Assembly (NCBI RefSeq): GCF_042677045.1
Contig: NZ_JBHTIH010000003.1
Coordinates: 248,001 to 312,000, forward strand
Reading direction: 5' to 3'
Origin: Lysobacter_K koreensis
GTDB taxonomy: Bacteria > Pseudomonadota > Gammaproteobacteria > Xanthomonadales > Xanthomonadaceae
DNA: 64,000 nucleotides
Part shown: one piece after another, positions 16,136 through 26,918 of the stretch
How positions within the stretch are numbered: position 1 is the stretch's first letter
Layout: each line of letters starts with the position of its first letter
Notes under the pieces: generated by a model
Database searches by the model: none
What the model was told of the DNA's origin: nothing
Seen by the model: the letters and a program-made list of their open reading frames with translations, nothing else
Translations under genes and position numbers: made by a program

Positions 16136-16263
16136 GCAAGGTGCACGCGAAGCCACATGTGTGAATTACAGCAGGGCGATCGGTTTTTTTCTCGTCATTC
16201 CTGCGAACGCAGCCCCACACCCCCGCTGGCATACTGCCCGGCCCCGTTCCGCGCGCCGCCCGC

Positions 16264-17757
16264 ATGCACCTGACCGCTGACCAGTTCCGCCAGCTCGCCG
16301 AGGCCGGCCACACCCGCATACCGGTGGTGCGCGAGGTGCTGAGCGACCTCGACACGCCGCTGTCGGTGTATCTCAAGCTTGCCGATGGCCCGCACACCTA
16401 CCTGTTCGAATCGGTCGAGGGCGGCGAGCGTTTCGGCCGCTACTCGATCATCGGCCTGCCGGCGCAGCGCGTGTACGCGTTCGCCGGGCACACGCTGTTC
16501 GTGACCCAGTGCGGCGAGCTGGTCGAGTCGCGCGTGGTCGCCGACCCGTTCGCCGAGGTCGAGCGCCTGCGCAGCGAGCATTCGGTGCCGAAGATCGCCG
16601 GCCTGCCGGGCTTCACCGGCGGCCTGGTCGGCTGGTTCGGGTTCGAGTGCATCGGCTACATCGAGCCGCGCCTGGCGACCGCGGAAAAACCCGATGAACT
16701 CGGCACGCCCGACATCCTGCTGATGCTCAGCGAGGAGGTCGCGGTGTTCGACAACCTCAAGGGCCGCCTGTACCTGATCGTGCATGCCGACCCCAGCCAG
16801 CCGCAGGCGTACGCGCGCGCCAACCGCCGCCTCGACGAGCTCAGCCACCGCCTGCGCCATGCCGGCGCCGGCTACCCGGAAACGCTGGACCCGAACGGCC
16901 TGGACGAAGCCGACTTCGTCTCCGGTTTCACCCGCGAAGGCTTCATCAAGGCGGTCGAGAAATCCAAGGACTACATCCGCGCCGGCGACATCTTCCAGGT
17001 GGTGCTGTCGCAGCGCCTGAGCGTGCCGTTCAAGGCGCGCCCGGTCGATGTCTACCGTGCGTTGCGCGCATTGAACCCGTCGCCGTACATGTACTTCCTC
17101 GATGTCGGCGAGATGCAGGTGGTCGGCTCGTCGCCGGAAATTCTCGTCCGCCTGCAACACGACGCCGCCGGCAACGGCCAGGTCACCGTGCGCCCGATCG
17201 CCGGCACCCGCCCGCGCGGCGCCACGGCCGAGGAAGACAACGCGCTGGAGGCCGAGCTGCTGGCCGATCCGAAGGAACGCGCCGAGCACCTGATGCTGAT
17301 CGACCTGGGCCGCAACGATGTCGGCAAGGTCAGCCAGCCGGGCACGGTCGAGGTCGGCGAGCAGTTCGTGATCGAGCGCTACAGCCACGTGATGCACATC
17401 GTCAGCGAGGTCACCGGCAAGCTGAAGGCCGGCCTCAGCTACGCCGACGTGCTGCGCGCGACGTTTCCGGCCGGCACCGTCAGCGGCGCACCGAAGATCC
17501 GCGCGCTGGAAGTGATCCGCGAGCTCGAGCCGATCAAGCGCAACGTGTATGCCGGCTCGATCGGCTACCTGGGCTGGCACGGCGACGCCGACACCGCGAT
17601 CGCGATCCGCACCGCGGTGATCCAGGACGGCCGCCTGCACGTGCAGGCCGGTGCCGGCATCGTTTACGACTCCGACCCGCAGAAGGAGTGGGAGGAGACG
17701 ATGAGCAAGGGCCGGGCGCTGTTCCGCGCGGTCGCCGAGGCGGCGCGCGGACTCTGA
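16264..17757 (+). CDS. trpE: anthranilate synthase component I
   Basis: Makes anthranilate from chorismate, with TrpG supplying ammonia from glutamine. 497 residues. The N-terminal domain carries the tryptophan-feedback region around YLKLADGPHTYLFESVEGGE (the conserved LLES-like element). The chorismate-binding half shows DIFQVVLSQRLSVPF, PSPYMYFLDVG, PIAGTRPRG, ERAEHLMLIDLGRNDVGKV, HIVSEVTGKL, FPAGTVSGAPKIRA, and GSIGYLGWHGDADTAIAIRT. A -10-like CATACT at 16230-16235 lies before the ATG. No leader peptide with tryptophan codons was found. The trpG partner is not in the window. Confidence 0.96.
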   Translation: MHLTADQFRQLAEAGHTRIPVVREVLSDLDTPLSVYLKLADGPHTYLFESVEGGERFGRYSIIGLPAQRVYAFAGHTLFVTQCGELVESRVVADPFAEVERLRSEHSVPKIAGLPGFTGGLVGWFGFECIGYIEPRLATAEKPDELGTPDILLMLSEEVAVFDNLKGRLYLIVHADPSQPQAYARANRRLDELSHRLRHAGAGYPETLDPNGLDEADFVSGFTREGFIKAVEKSKDYIRAGDIFQVVLSQRLSVPFKARPVDVYRALRALNPSPYMYFLDVGEMQVVGSSPEILVRLQHDAAGNGQVTVRPIAGTRPRGATAEEDNALEAELLADPKERAEHLMLIDLGRNDVGKVSQPGTVEVGEQFVIERYSHVMHIVSEVTGKLKAGLSYADVLRATFPAGTVSGAPKIRALEVIRELEPIKRNVYAGSIGYLGWHGDADTAIAIRTAVIQDGRLHVQAGAGIVYDSDPQKEWEETMSKGRALFRAVAEAARGL

Positions 17758-17934
17758 GGATGCGGGCGGGGCGCGCGCCTGCCGCCCGTCGCTCCAACTG
17801 TGCCGCCGCCCTGTCCCGCGTCGCCGCCGGTGACCGTCGCGCGCGGTCGCCAACGTTTCTTTCACACAACGGGGAATTCAATTCAGGCGTCCAGCGTCAG
17901 GCCGGAGCCAGGGCGCGAGCCGGGGAGAATCGCG

Positions 17935-18672
17935 ATGCAATTCGTCCAAGACAGCCAGGTGCAGTCCCGCTTCTCGAACGGGTTCCCGAAGGCGATCGAG
18001 CTGCTGTGCCCGCATTGCGTGGCGCAGGCGTTGTTCGAGGCCCGGCACTGGCAGGAACACGGGCGCCAGGTCGCCGCCGCCGATGCCGCCTGCCCGCGCT
18101 GCGAGGGCGTGGTGGTGCTGGTGCAGTTGCTCGACGGCCACGACCACGCCCGCCCCGCGGCCTTGTACAGCGACCCGCCGTCGCCGCTGCGCGAGGCGAT
18201 GCCGGGCATCGAGCGCCTGCGCGAGCTGTCCGCGCCGCTGGGCCGCACCTACGAGTCCGCGCTCAAGCTCTACAACCACACCGAGTGGGGCCCGGCGGCG
18301 CTGATGGTGCGGCACCTGCTCGAGGGCCTGGCCACGCGCCTGCTCGGCGACGACAGGCGCGAGCTGCCGCTCGCCCGGCAGCTGGAGGCGCTGCACCAGG
18401 ACATCGACACCGCGCGGCCGCTGCAGGACATCGGCCCGCTGCTCGCGCCCGGCGGCGCGTTCGGGCGCGAGTTCGAGGACGAGGCTGCGATCGACCAGGC
18501 CACCGCCGGGCAACTGCTGGCGCTGGCCGAACAGCTGATCAGCTACCTGGTGGTGCTGCCCGAGGCGATGGCCGAGCTCAAGGGCCGGATCGCCACCGCG
18601 CCGGTGCCGTTGCGGCGCGGCGCCGTGGTGGCGGACGCGACCAGCGCGCGCCGTCCGGGCCGGGGCGGCTAG
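17935..18672 (+). CDS. zinc-ribbon protein with DUF4145-like domain
   Basis: A 245-residue soluble protein. Two CxxC pairs, LLCPHC (near residue 25) and CPRCEG (near residue 58), suggest a zinc ribbon. A helical domain follows that resembles DUF4145 (PSPLREAMPGIERLRELSAP, then KLYNHTEWGPAALMVRHLLEGLATRLL). DUF4145 occurs in phage-defence and restriction-linked proteins, but also in housekeeping contexts. The ATG at 17935 has GGGGAG eight bases upstream. Nothing in the surroundings gives a role; the assignment to DUF4145 is by eye. Confidence 0.65.
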   Translation: MQFVQDSQVQSRFSNGFPKAIELLCPHCVAQALFEARHWQEHGRQVAAADAACPRCEGVVVLVQLLDGHDHARPAALYSDPPSPLREAMPGIERLRELSAPLGRTYESALKLYNHTEWGPAALMVRHLLEGLATRLLGDDRRELPLARQLEALHQDIDTARPLQDIGPLLAPGGAFGREFEDEAAIDQATAGQLLALAEQLISYLVVLPEAMAELKGRIATAPVPLRRGAVVADATSARRPGRGG

Positions 18673-18855
18673 GCAGCATTCGCGGCCGCCCGATGGGCGC
18701 TGGTTGTGCCCAGGCTTGCGGCATTGCTGCCCTGCAGCGTGCATGGGCCAGCGATCGGCGTAGCGTCGCGCTGCGGCCGGGTCCACTCCGGCCGTGTCCA
18801 ATGGTTCGGCAGGCGCCGTATCAGGGGGGACGTGGCGTTCTGCCGGGCTGATCCG

Positions 18856-18878
18856 GCCGCCTATTCGGGCGGCTTTTT
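18856..18878 (+). terminator. terminator or attenuator hairpin just before the protease start
   Basis: Stem GCCGCC / GGCGGC with loop TATTCG, then TTTTT at 18874-18878. It ends 26 bp before the protease ATG, inside any leader RNA. It could end the preceding gene or act as a control point. A second hairpin (CGGCAG...CTGCCG) lies just upstream. Confidence 0.65.
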
Positions 18879-18903
18879 GTTTCAGTCGGGAGGGAGTCCA
18901 ACA

Positions 18904-21198
<2,295 letters not shown>

Positions 21199-21215
21199 TC
21201 GTTGCAGGCGTTCGC

Positions 21216-21248
21216 AAAAAAAAAGAACCCCGGCTGCGGCCGGGGTTC
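21216..21248 (-). terminator. intrinsic terminator between protease and HDOD gene
   Basis: A 10-bp stem GAACCCCGGC / GCCGGGGTTC (21225-21234, 21239-21248) with nine A residues at 21216-21224, giving a long U-tail for the minus-strand HDOD gene. On the plus strand it has only a weak T-tail. Confidence 0.85.
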
Positions 21249-21322
21249 TCGTTTGGGCGGCGCCGCCTTGCGTGGCGGACGGGTCGTGCGCAGGCGCACC
21301 GGCGCGTGGCCGGCGCGTTGGC

Positions 21323-22405
21323 TCAAGCCGCCTCGGCGTGTGCTGCTTCCGCCAGCGCCCGCCAGCGCGGCAGCCGATCCAGCTGGCCGACCGTGCGCAG
21401 ATAGTCCTCGTCCACGGCGCTGCCGTTGACCAGTGCCGCGGCCACGTGCACCGCGCCAGTCACCCAGAACCCGCCGCGGATCCGCCCCGGGCACTGGTGG
21501 AACGCGACCGCCTCGACGATCGGCGTCGGCAGTCCCCACAGGCCGAGCAGGTAGGCACCGGCGACCCCGTGCGGGGTGGCGGCTCCGTCGCCGTCGCCGG
21601 CCACGAGCGGCGGCAGCAACAGGCCGACCTCGGCCAGCAGTCCCGCGGTGGCGGCCAGTTCCGCACTGGGGCCGGCCAGCAGCTGGCCGGCCAACTGCGA
21701 AATGCGCAGGGCGCGGTCGCGCATCGCGTCCGCGTCCGCCGAGTTCGCGCCGGCGGAGAACACTTCGTTGGCCAGCACCAGCTGGCGCAGCGCGTTCTGG
21801 CCCAGCCGGGTGACCGCCGTGCGCAGGTCGCTGATCTCGCGCCCGCCCGAGTAGTACGCGGAGTTGGTCAGGCGCAGCACCTTGGCGGCGAGCGCCGGAT
21901 CCTGCGCCACCACTTCGACGACGCGTGCGGCGCTGGTATCCGGGTCGCGCAGCAGGCGCGTCAGCGCCAGATACTGGCGCGGGGCCGCGGGCAGCGAACC
22001 GACCCGGCCGATGGCCTTCTTCAGTCCGGGGTCGTCGAGGATCGCGCGCAGTTCCATCACGCTTTCCACCGCCTCGATCAGCTGCAGCGTCTCCAGCGGT
22101 TCCAGCAACACCCGGTGGGTGACTTCCAGCGCCTGCATCGCATCCTGGTCGTGGCCGCTATCCATCAACACGATGCACACCGCTTCCGGGTGGCGCCTGC
22201 GCAGTTGGCCGAGCAAGGTCACGCCATCGCTGGAGCCAACACGGGCGGCGCACACCAGCACGTCCGGGGCAACGTCGTCCGACAGCGACAGCGCGCCTTC
22301 GGCGTTCGCCGTCCAGGAAATCCGCCAGTCCAGCCCTTGTTCCCCCAGCTCCTGTTCGATCTGTGCGGCGTGGCCGCCGTTTTCGCTCACCAGCAGAATA
22401 AACAC
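21323..22405 (-). CDS. receiver-like plus HDOD-domain protein
   Basis: About 360 residues. The N-terminal 120 look like a response-regulator receiver fold (FILLVSENGGHAAQIEQ, then PDVLVCAARVGSSDGVTLLGQLR), but the usual phospho-aspartate seems replaced, so it may not be phosphorylated. The HDOD domain starts RVGSLPAAPRQYLALTRLL and has VAQDPALAAKVLRLTNSAYY. HDOD proteins are helical adaptors tied to motility or stress control in xanthomonads. I chose the GTG at 22405 (GGAGG five bases upstream). An ATG at 22435 adds 10 residues without a ribosome site. It lies apart from the flagellar locus on the same strand. Confidence 0.8.
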   Translation of the reverse strand: MFILLVSENGGHAAQIEQELGEQGLDWRISWTANAEGALSLSDDVAPDVLVCAARVGSSDGVTLLGQLRRRHPEAVCIVLMDSGHDQDAMQALEVTHRVLLEPLETLQLIEAVESVMELRAILDDPGLKKAIGRVGSLPAAPRQYLALTRLLRDPDTSAARVVEVVAQDPALAAKVLRLTNSAYYSGGREISDLRTAVTRLGQNALRQLVLANEVFSAGANSADADAMRDRALRISQLAGQLLAGPSAELAATAGLLAEVGLLLPPLVAGDGDGAATPHGVAGAYLLGLWGLPTPIVEAVAFHQCPGRIRGGFWVTGAVHVAAALVNGSAVDEDYLRTVGQLDRLPRWRALAEAAHAEAA

Positions 22406-22650
22406 CGTGCCCTCCGTGCGTGTTGCGCAATTCATCCGTGACAGTAACGGTAGCCAAACGGCTTCCTTAAGCACGCTGCTTGCAAAGTGGCAACGTCCGC
22501 ACACTTTGCGTCGAGTCCCGCGCCGCAGCCGCCGGCAGGCGCGGCCGGCACGGGGTCTGGATCCAGTCGCACCTCGCCGCGATCGTGGCTGGGAGCGGTG
22601 CGATCTGCCGACGAGGATCGGCACGCCGGTCTCGCTGGCAGGCGCGGGTA

Positions 22651-24447
22651 CTAGCCCGTGGAGCGCATCGGCAAGGTCGCGCGGATGCAGGTGCCGCGGC
22701 CCTCGCCGGTATCGATCTCGAGCGTGCCGCCCAGCTGCTGCGCGCGTTCGCGCATCGTCACCAGGCCGAGCCCGTGGCCGCGGGCAGGGTCGAAACCGCG
22801 GCCGTCGTCGCCGATCGTGAGCACCAGCGCGTCACCCGGCGCCACCGGCGCCAGCGTCAGGGTGACCCGCTTGGCCCCCGCGTGGCGCAGGATGTTCGTC
22901 AGCGCCTCCTGCGCGATGCGGAAGCAGGCCAGCTCGACCTCCGGGTCCGGTCGCCCTGGCAGCTCGGTGAGCGCCAGCTCGAGCCGCGGCTGGCCCGCCC
23001 GGAACAGGGTGTCGGCCTGCCAGCGCAGCGCGGTTTCGAGCCCGAGCGTGTCCAGTTGCGGCGGGCGCAACAGCAACGACAGGTTGCGCAGCTTGGCCAC
23101 GGTGTGGTCGGTGATCGTGACGATCTCCGCCAGGATCTCGGCGCGCCGCGCCGGGTCGTCGTCGTCCTGGAGCGCCATTGCGCCGAGCTTGATCGCGGTG
23201 ATCGCCTGGCCGATGTCGTCGTGCAGTTCGCGCGAGAGGGTGCGGCGTTCGTCCTCCTGCACGGTCATCAGCCGCCGCGCCACCGCCTGCAGTTCCTCGC
23301 GGAGCCGGCTTTGTTCCTGCAGGCTCAGGCTGACCTCACCGTAGGCCTCGTGGGCGCGCGCGGCGAGCTGGTTCATCGCCTCGGCCAGCGGCACCAGCTC
23401 GCGCGGCATGCTTTCCAGCGCGACCGGCGCGGAGGCGCGGTCCAGGGCGAAGCGCTGCATGCGCTCCAGCAGGCCGTGCACGCTGCCGCCCAAGCGTTGC
23501 ATCTGCAGGCCGACGATCGCCAGGACGCCGAGCAGGACCAGCGCCAGCAGGCCGAGCATGACCAAGGTGTGGCGGCGCAGCTCGGCCGCCACCACGCGTT
23601 CGGGCACCAGCAGCAGCAGGCGCCAACCGACCTTGAGCGGCATGGCCAGCGCGTAGGCATCGCCGCCGTCGCGCAGCACCCCCGGCAGCGGTTGCATCCG
23701 CGCGTGGCGGCTGTCCAGCTCGCGCAGCAGGCGGTCGCCGCCGGCCTGTCCCAGCACGTCCAGGGAGCGGTAGCGCAGGCCGTCGCTGGCGTGGACGACG
23801 GCGTTCGCGCGGTCCAGCAGCAACACCTCGAAGCCCCGCGGTTGCAGCGCCTGGCCGCGCAGGATTGCCAGGCTGCCGATGCCCATCGAGCCCGAGACCA
23901 CCCCAGCGAAACGGCCGTTGGCGAACAGCGGCACCGACATGGCCACCTGCGGATTGCTGAGCACGCGGCCGCGGAACACATCGGAGACAAACGCGCGCCG
24001 GCTGCGGCGCGGCTCGCGGAAATAGTCGCGGTCGGCGACCGAGGTGCCCAGGGCGCCGGGCAGCGCCGGTTGAATCAGGCGCGTCTTGCCCTCGGCATCG
24101 GTCACCAGCAACCGGGCGAAGGCCGGGTAGTGCCGCTGGATGCGGATCAGATCGGCGGCCCAGGCGGCCTGGTCGTCGAGATCGCCGGCGGCAGTGCGGC
24201 GTTCGGCGAGCAGCTGCATCGCCGCCAGGTGGGTCTGCAGGAAGTTGTCGACATCGCGGCCGTTGGATTCGGCCGCGGTGGCTATGCGCGCGCCGAACTG
24301 CTCGCGGACGTCGTTTGCGTCCTGCCACTGGATCAGCCCGGCCAACGCGAGCACCGGCAGCACCACCGCCAGCAGCAGCAGGCGCGCGAACTCGCGCAGC
24401 AGTGCCCAGCCCGGCGTGGTCGTTGGTGGGGTTGCTGCGGCCGGCAT
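22651..24447 (-). CDS. membrane histidine kinase of the NarL/HisKA_3 class with Cache sensor
   Basis: About 598 residues. TM1 (about 23-42), then an extracytoplasmic dCache/PAS-like sensor (MSVPLFANGRFAGVVSGSMG), TM2 (about 296-317, TLVMLGLLALVLLGVLAIVG), a linker, HisKA_3 with the phosphorylatable His in SRELHDDIGQAITAIKL, and the ATPase with N-box RIAQEALTNILRHA and GDDGRGFDP. Such kinases usually pair with a LuxR-type regulator; none is next to it. The frame allows a TTG at 24456; the ATG at 24447 is used here. Confidence 0.88.
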   Translation of the reverse strand: MPAAATPPTTTPGWALLREFARLLLLAVVLPVLALAGLIQWQDANDVREQFGARIATAAESNGRDVDNFLQTHLAAMQLLAERRTAAGDLDDQAAWAADLIRIQRHYPAFARLLVTDAEGKTRLIQPALPGALGTSVADRDYFREPRRSRRAFVSDVFRGRVLSNPQVAMSVPLFANGRFAGVVSGSMGIGSLAILRGQALQPRGFEVLLLDRANAVVHASDGLRYRSLDVLGQAGGDRLLRELDSRHARMQPLPGVLRDGGDAYALAMPLKVGWRLLLLVPERVVAAELRRHTLVMLGLLALVLLGVLAIVGLQMQRLGGSVHGLLERMQRFALDRASAPVALESMPRELVPLAEAMNQLAARAHEAYGEVSLSLQEQSRLREELQAVARRLMTVQEDERRTLSRELHDDIGQAITAIKLGAMALQDDDDPARRAEILAEIVTITDHTVAKLRNLSLLLRPPQLDTLGLETALRWQADTLFRAGQPRLELALTELPGRPDPEVELACFRIAQEALTNILRHAGAKRVTLTLAPVAPGDALVLTIGDDGRGFDPARGHGLGLVTMRERAQQLGGTLEIDTGEGRGTCIRATLPMRSTG

Positions 24448-24530
24448 GCGCCACAAGCTACCTGCCGATGGCCGGCCGCCGCAACCGCGGCGTGGCCGCG
24501 CTGCCGTGCCGGATCGGCCGTGTGGTCAGG

Positions 24531-24653
24531 ACAGCTCGACGCCGCCCGCGTGGAAGTACTCAGAACGGCTCGACGCTGCCCGCGTGGAAGTACTCAGACC
24601 AGCTCGACGCTGCCCGCGTGGAAGTACTCAGAACAGCTCGACGCTGCCCGCGT
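24531..24653. repeat. 34-bp tandem repeat built from the tail of the upstream gene
   Basis: Units begin at 24535, 24569 and 24603, with a fourth start at 24637 that is the real 3' end of the chemoreceptor-like gene. Period 34 bp, few mismatches. Each unit contains the antisense of codons for A-G-(S/G)-V-E-x-x and a TGA stop. The period is not divisible by three, so the copies lie in different frames. Confidence 0.9.
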
Positions 24654-25800
24654 CCATGGACTGCTGCATCACCGGCTTGTGCGGCGGGCGTTCCCATTCG
24701 CCGCGCATCTGCGCGACGCGCTGGCCGAGCTGGCTCAGTGCCTGGCGCACCTCCGTGCCGCCCTGGCCGCCGTTGCGGTGCAGCAGGTCCTGCAGCGCGG
24801 TGGCCTCGCGGTTGATCGCGCCCAGCCGCTCCAGGTGCACGTTGGCGGCGGTCAGCGCCTGGGTGGCGATGTCCTCGAACTGCAGCGAACGCACCGCCTC
24901 GGCGACCGAGCCGTCGATCGAGCGGCTGCACTCGGCGATCTCGCGCATGCCGTTGCCCAGGCCGCGGTTGATGCCGTCGACGCGTTCGAGCATCGCCGCC
25001 GCTTCGGCGCGCGCACCGCGGCTGCGGTCGAGGTCGCGCGAGGCCATGTGGCTGACGGTGTCGCGGACGCGGGAGATCGAGTCCTTGGAGCTGTGCGCGA
25101 GCTTGCGGATCTGCTCGTTGAACGCGGTCGAGCGCTCGGACAGGTTGCGCACCTCGTCGGCGACCACCGCGAAACCGCGGCCCGCCTCGCCGGCACGCGC
25201 GGCCTCGATGGCGGCGTTGAGCGCGAGCAGGTTGGTCTGGTCGGCGATCGACTTGACGTCCTCGAGCAGGGCGAAGATCCCGTCCAGGTGCCCGGCCATC
25301 GCATCGATATGGGTGACGGTGGTGCTGCTCTGGCCGCTGACGGCCTCCAGCGCTTCCACCAGTTGCTCCATCTGCTGGCTGGCCTGCAGCGCGAAATGGT
25401 GGACGTCGGCGCCGCCGCTGTTGTCGCCCTCGCGACGGTCGATGATCCGCGCGACCACCTCGCCCTGCTGGCGCGACTTGCGGTTGACCGCCTCGAAGCT
25501 GCCACCGAGTTTGGAAACAGACTCCCGGATCAGCTCGCGGGTGCGCTCGATCTCGGTGCGCGACCCCTGGACCTCGGCGCCGATGAAGTTGCGCAGTTCG
25601 TCGAGCAGGCGGGTCTGCTCGCCCAACAGGCTGCGGTTGCCGGGCCGGAGCATGCTCCAGGCAAAGCCGAGCCAGGCCAGGGTCATCGCCACCAGCGCGC
25701 CCCAGCGCACCGGCGCGGACAGGCCGAAGGCTTCGGTGCACACCAGGGTGAAGGTGAGCGCCAGTGGCGCTGCGATGCGGATCAGTACGCGCGAATCCAT
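24628..25800 (-). CDS. chemoreceptor-like signalling protein without periplasmic sensor; CheZ-like motif
   Basis: A 390-residue protein with two closely spaced N-terminal hydrophobic segments (about 6-28 and 33-51) and no ligand domain. Coiled coil follows, with the chemoreceptor hairpin core near 185-235 (SIADQTNLLALNAAIEAARAGE, GRGFAVVADEVRNL). Near residue 325 the sequence SLQFEDIATQALT resembles the CheZ active-site pattern D-x3-Q (CheZ in this window has GYQDLTGQII). The C-terminus is AGSVELF instead of the NWQEF found on the full receptors. The start is the ATG at 25800. A sigma28-like site overlaps the stop codon of cheB just upstream. Related to MCP-type proteins in xanthomonad motility loci; direct role unknown. 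Confidence 0.8.
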   Translation of the reverse strand: MDSRVLIRIAAPLALTFTLVCTEAFGLSAPVRWGALVAMTLAWLGFAWSMLRPGNRSLLGEQTRLLDELRNFIGAEVQGSRTEIERTRELIRESVSKLGGSFEAVNRKSRQQGEVVARIIDRREGDNSGGADVHHFALQASQQMEQLVEALEAVSGQSSTTVTHIDAMAGHLDGIFALLEDVKSIADQTNLLALNAAIEAARAGEAGRGFAVVADEVRNLSERSTAFNEQIRKLAHSSKDSISRVRDTVSHMASRDLDRSRGARAEAAAMLERVDGINRGLGNGMREIAECSRSIDGSVAEAVRSLQFEDIATQALTAANVHLERLGAINREATALQDLLHRNGGQGGTEVRQALSQLGQRVAQMRGEWERPPHKPVMQQSMDAGSVELF

Positions 25801-25831
25801 CTTCGGTCTCGTCGGGGGCGGTCTACCTTCG

Positions 25832-25858
25832 ATAACGGCCAGTCGGCCGTGCGCTTTA
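25832..25858 (-). promoter_or_regulatory. sigma28-type promoter overlapping the cheB stop codon
   Basis: On the minus strand: TAAA, 15 bp, GCCGTTAT. The TAAA (25855-25858) shares bases with the TAA stop of cheB. The implied start is about 25823, some 23 nt before the receptor-like gene's ATG. Confidence 0.75.
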
Positions 25859-26917
25859 GCCGTTTGCGGCGACGGCGAGCAGGCGATGGGCGATCTGCGC
25901 CAGCGGCAGCACCTCGCCGGCGGCATCGAGCGCGACCGCCGCGCCGGGCATGCCCCAGACCACGCTGCTGGCCTCGTCCTGCGCGAACGTGCTGGCGCCG
26001 GCCCGGCGCAACGCGAGCAGGCCGCGCGCGCCGTCGTCGCCCATGCCGGTCAGCAGCGCGGCGCTGGCATTGGCACCGGCGTATTTGGCGACCGACTCGA
26101 ACAGCACGTCGACGCTCGGGCGGTGCCGGCGCACCGGTTCGTCGTCGCCGAGCCGGCAATGCCAGCGCGCGCCGCTGCGCACCACGCGCAGGTGGCGGCC
26201 GCCGGGGGCGACGTAGGCGTGTCCGGCGAGCAGCGGCTGGCCGTCGCCGGCCTCGACCACGGTCATGCGGCTGTGGCGGTTGAGCCGTTCGGCGAACGGG
26301 CCGCTGAACGCCGCCGGGATGTGCTGGGCGATGACCGTGGCCGGCGCGTCGGCGGGCATCCGCGACAGCACCTCGCGGATCGCCTCGGTGCCGCCGGCGG
26401 AGGCGCCGATCGCGAGCAGGCGGTCGGTGGTGCGGTAGCCGAGCGGGCCGTCGTAGGGCGCGGCGCCGCCGTGCGCGGCGCCCGTCGGTGCGGCCGCGAT
26501 CCGGCTCACGCGCGCGTGCGCAGCATGCTTGACCTTCTCGATCAGCGCCGTCGCGTACTCGGTCAGGCCGCGCGCGACATCGAGCTTGGGCTTGGCGACG
26601 AAATCGACCGCGCCCAGCGCCAGCGCGTCGAGCGTGACCTGGGCGCCGGCCTGCGTCAGGGTCGACACCATCACCACCGGCATCGGCCGCAGCCGCATCA
26701 GGTTGCGCAGGAACGTGAGCCCGTCCATGCGCGGCATCTCGACGTCGAGGGTGAGCACATCCGGGGCCAGCTGCTTGATCTTGTCGCGGGCGATGTAGGG
26801 GTCGGCGGCGGTACCGACGACCTCGATCCCGGGGTCGGCGCCGAGCAGTTCCACCATCAGCTTGCGGATCAGCGCCGAGTCGTCGACCACCAGCACCCGC
26901 ACCGGTCCTGACCGCAT
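25856..26917 (-). CDS. cheB: chemotaxis response regulator protein-glutamate methylesterase
   Basis: Removes methyl groups from (and deamidates) chemoreceptors when phosphorylated by CheA. 353 residues. Receiver domain with D58 in LTLDVEMPRMDGL and K110 in FVAKPKLD. Methylesterase domain with S173 in GASAGGTEAIREVL, H199 in IAQHIPAAFSG, and D295 in TGMGDDGARGL. It follows cheD after a single base, in the cheR-cheD-cheB operon, the adaptation module of this locus. It is the last gene before the receptor-like gene's own promoter. Confidence 0.97.
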   Translation of the reverse strand: MRSGPVRVLVVDDSALIRKLMVELLGADPGIEVVGTAADPYIARDKIKQLAPDVLTLDVEMPRMDGLTFLRNLMRLRPMPVVMVSTLTQAGAQVTLDALALGAVDFVAKPKLDVARGLTEYATALIEKVKHAAHARVSRIAAAPTGAAHGGAAPYDGPLGYRTTDRLLAIGASAGGTEAIREVLSRMPADAPATVIAQHIPAAFSGPFAERLNRHSRMTVVEAGDGQPLLAGHAYVAPGGRHLRVVRSGARWHCRLGDDEPVRRHRPSVDVLFESVAKYAGANASAALLTGMGDDGARGLLALRRAGASTFAQDEASSVVWGMPGAAVALDAAGEVLPLAQIAHRLLAVAANG

Positions 26918-26918
26918 C

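Noticed and set aside
13910..16156. About 750-codon extension of the outer-membrane protein frame
   Set aside because: It runs antisense to rpe and the lipid kinase and precedes an obvious signal peptide. It reflects third-position GC bias.
18673..18855. c-di-GMP (GEMM-I) riboswitch before the subtilase
   Set aside because: A GGGACG stretch is present, but the GCAAAGCC receptor and tetraloop parts of the consensus are missing. Only an unassigned leader with a terminator is supported.
22436..22480. sigma28-like site before the HDOD gene (TTAA-N15-ACCGTTAC)
   Set aside because: Both halves are imperfect. It scores clearly below the six sites accepted in the flagellar region.
24531..24653. CRISPR-like repeats
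   Set aside because: The 34-bp units are directly adjacent with no spacers, and they copy the 3' end of a gene.
22480..26911. Two long plus-strand open frames across the histidine kinase, receptor-like and cheB genes
   Set aside because: All are antisense to genes with clear domains; they are rich in R, Q, H and A as expected for shadow frames.
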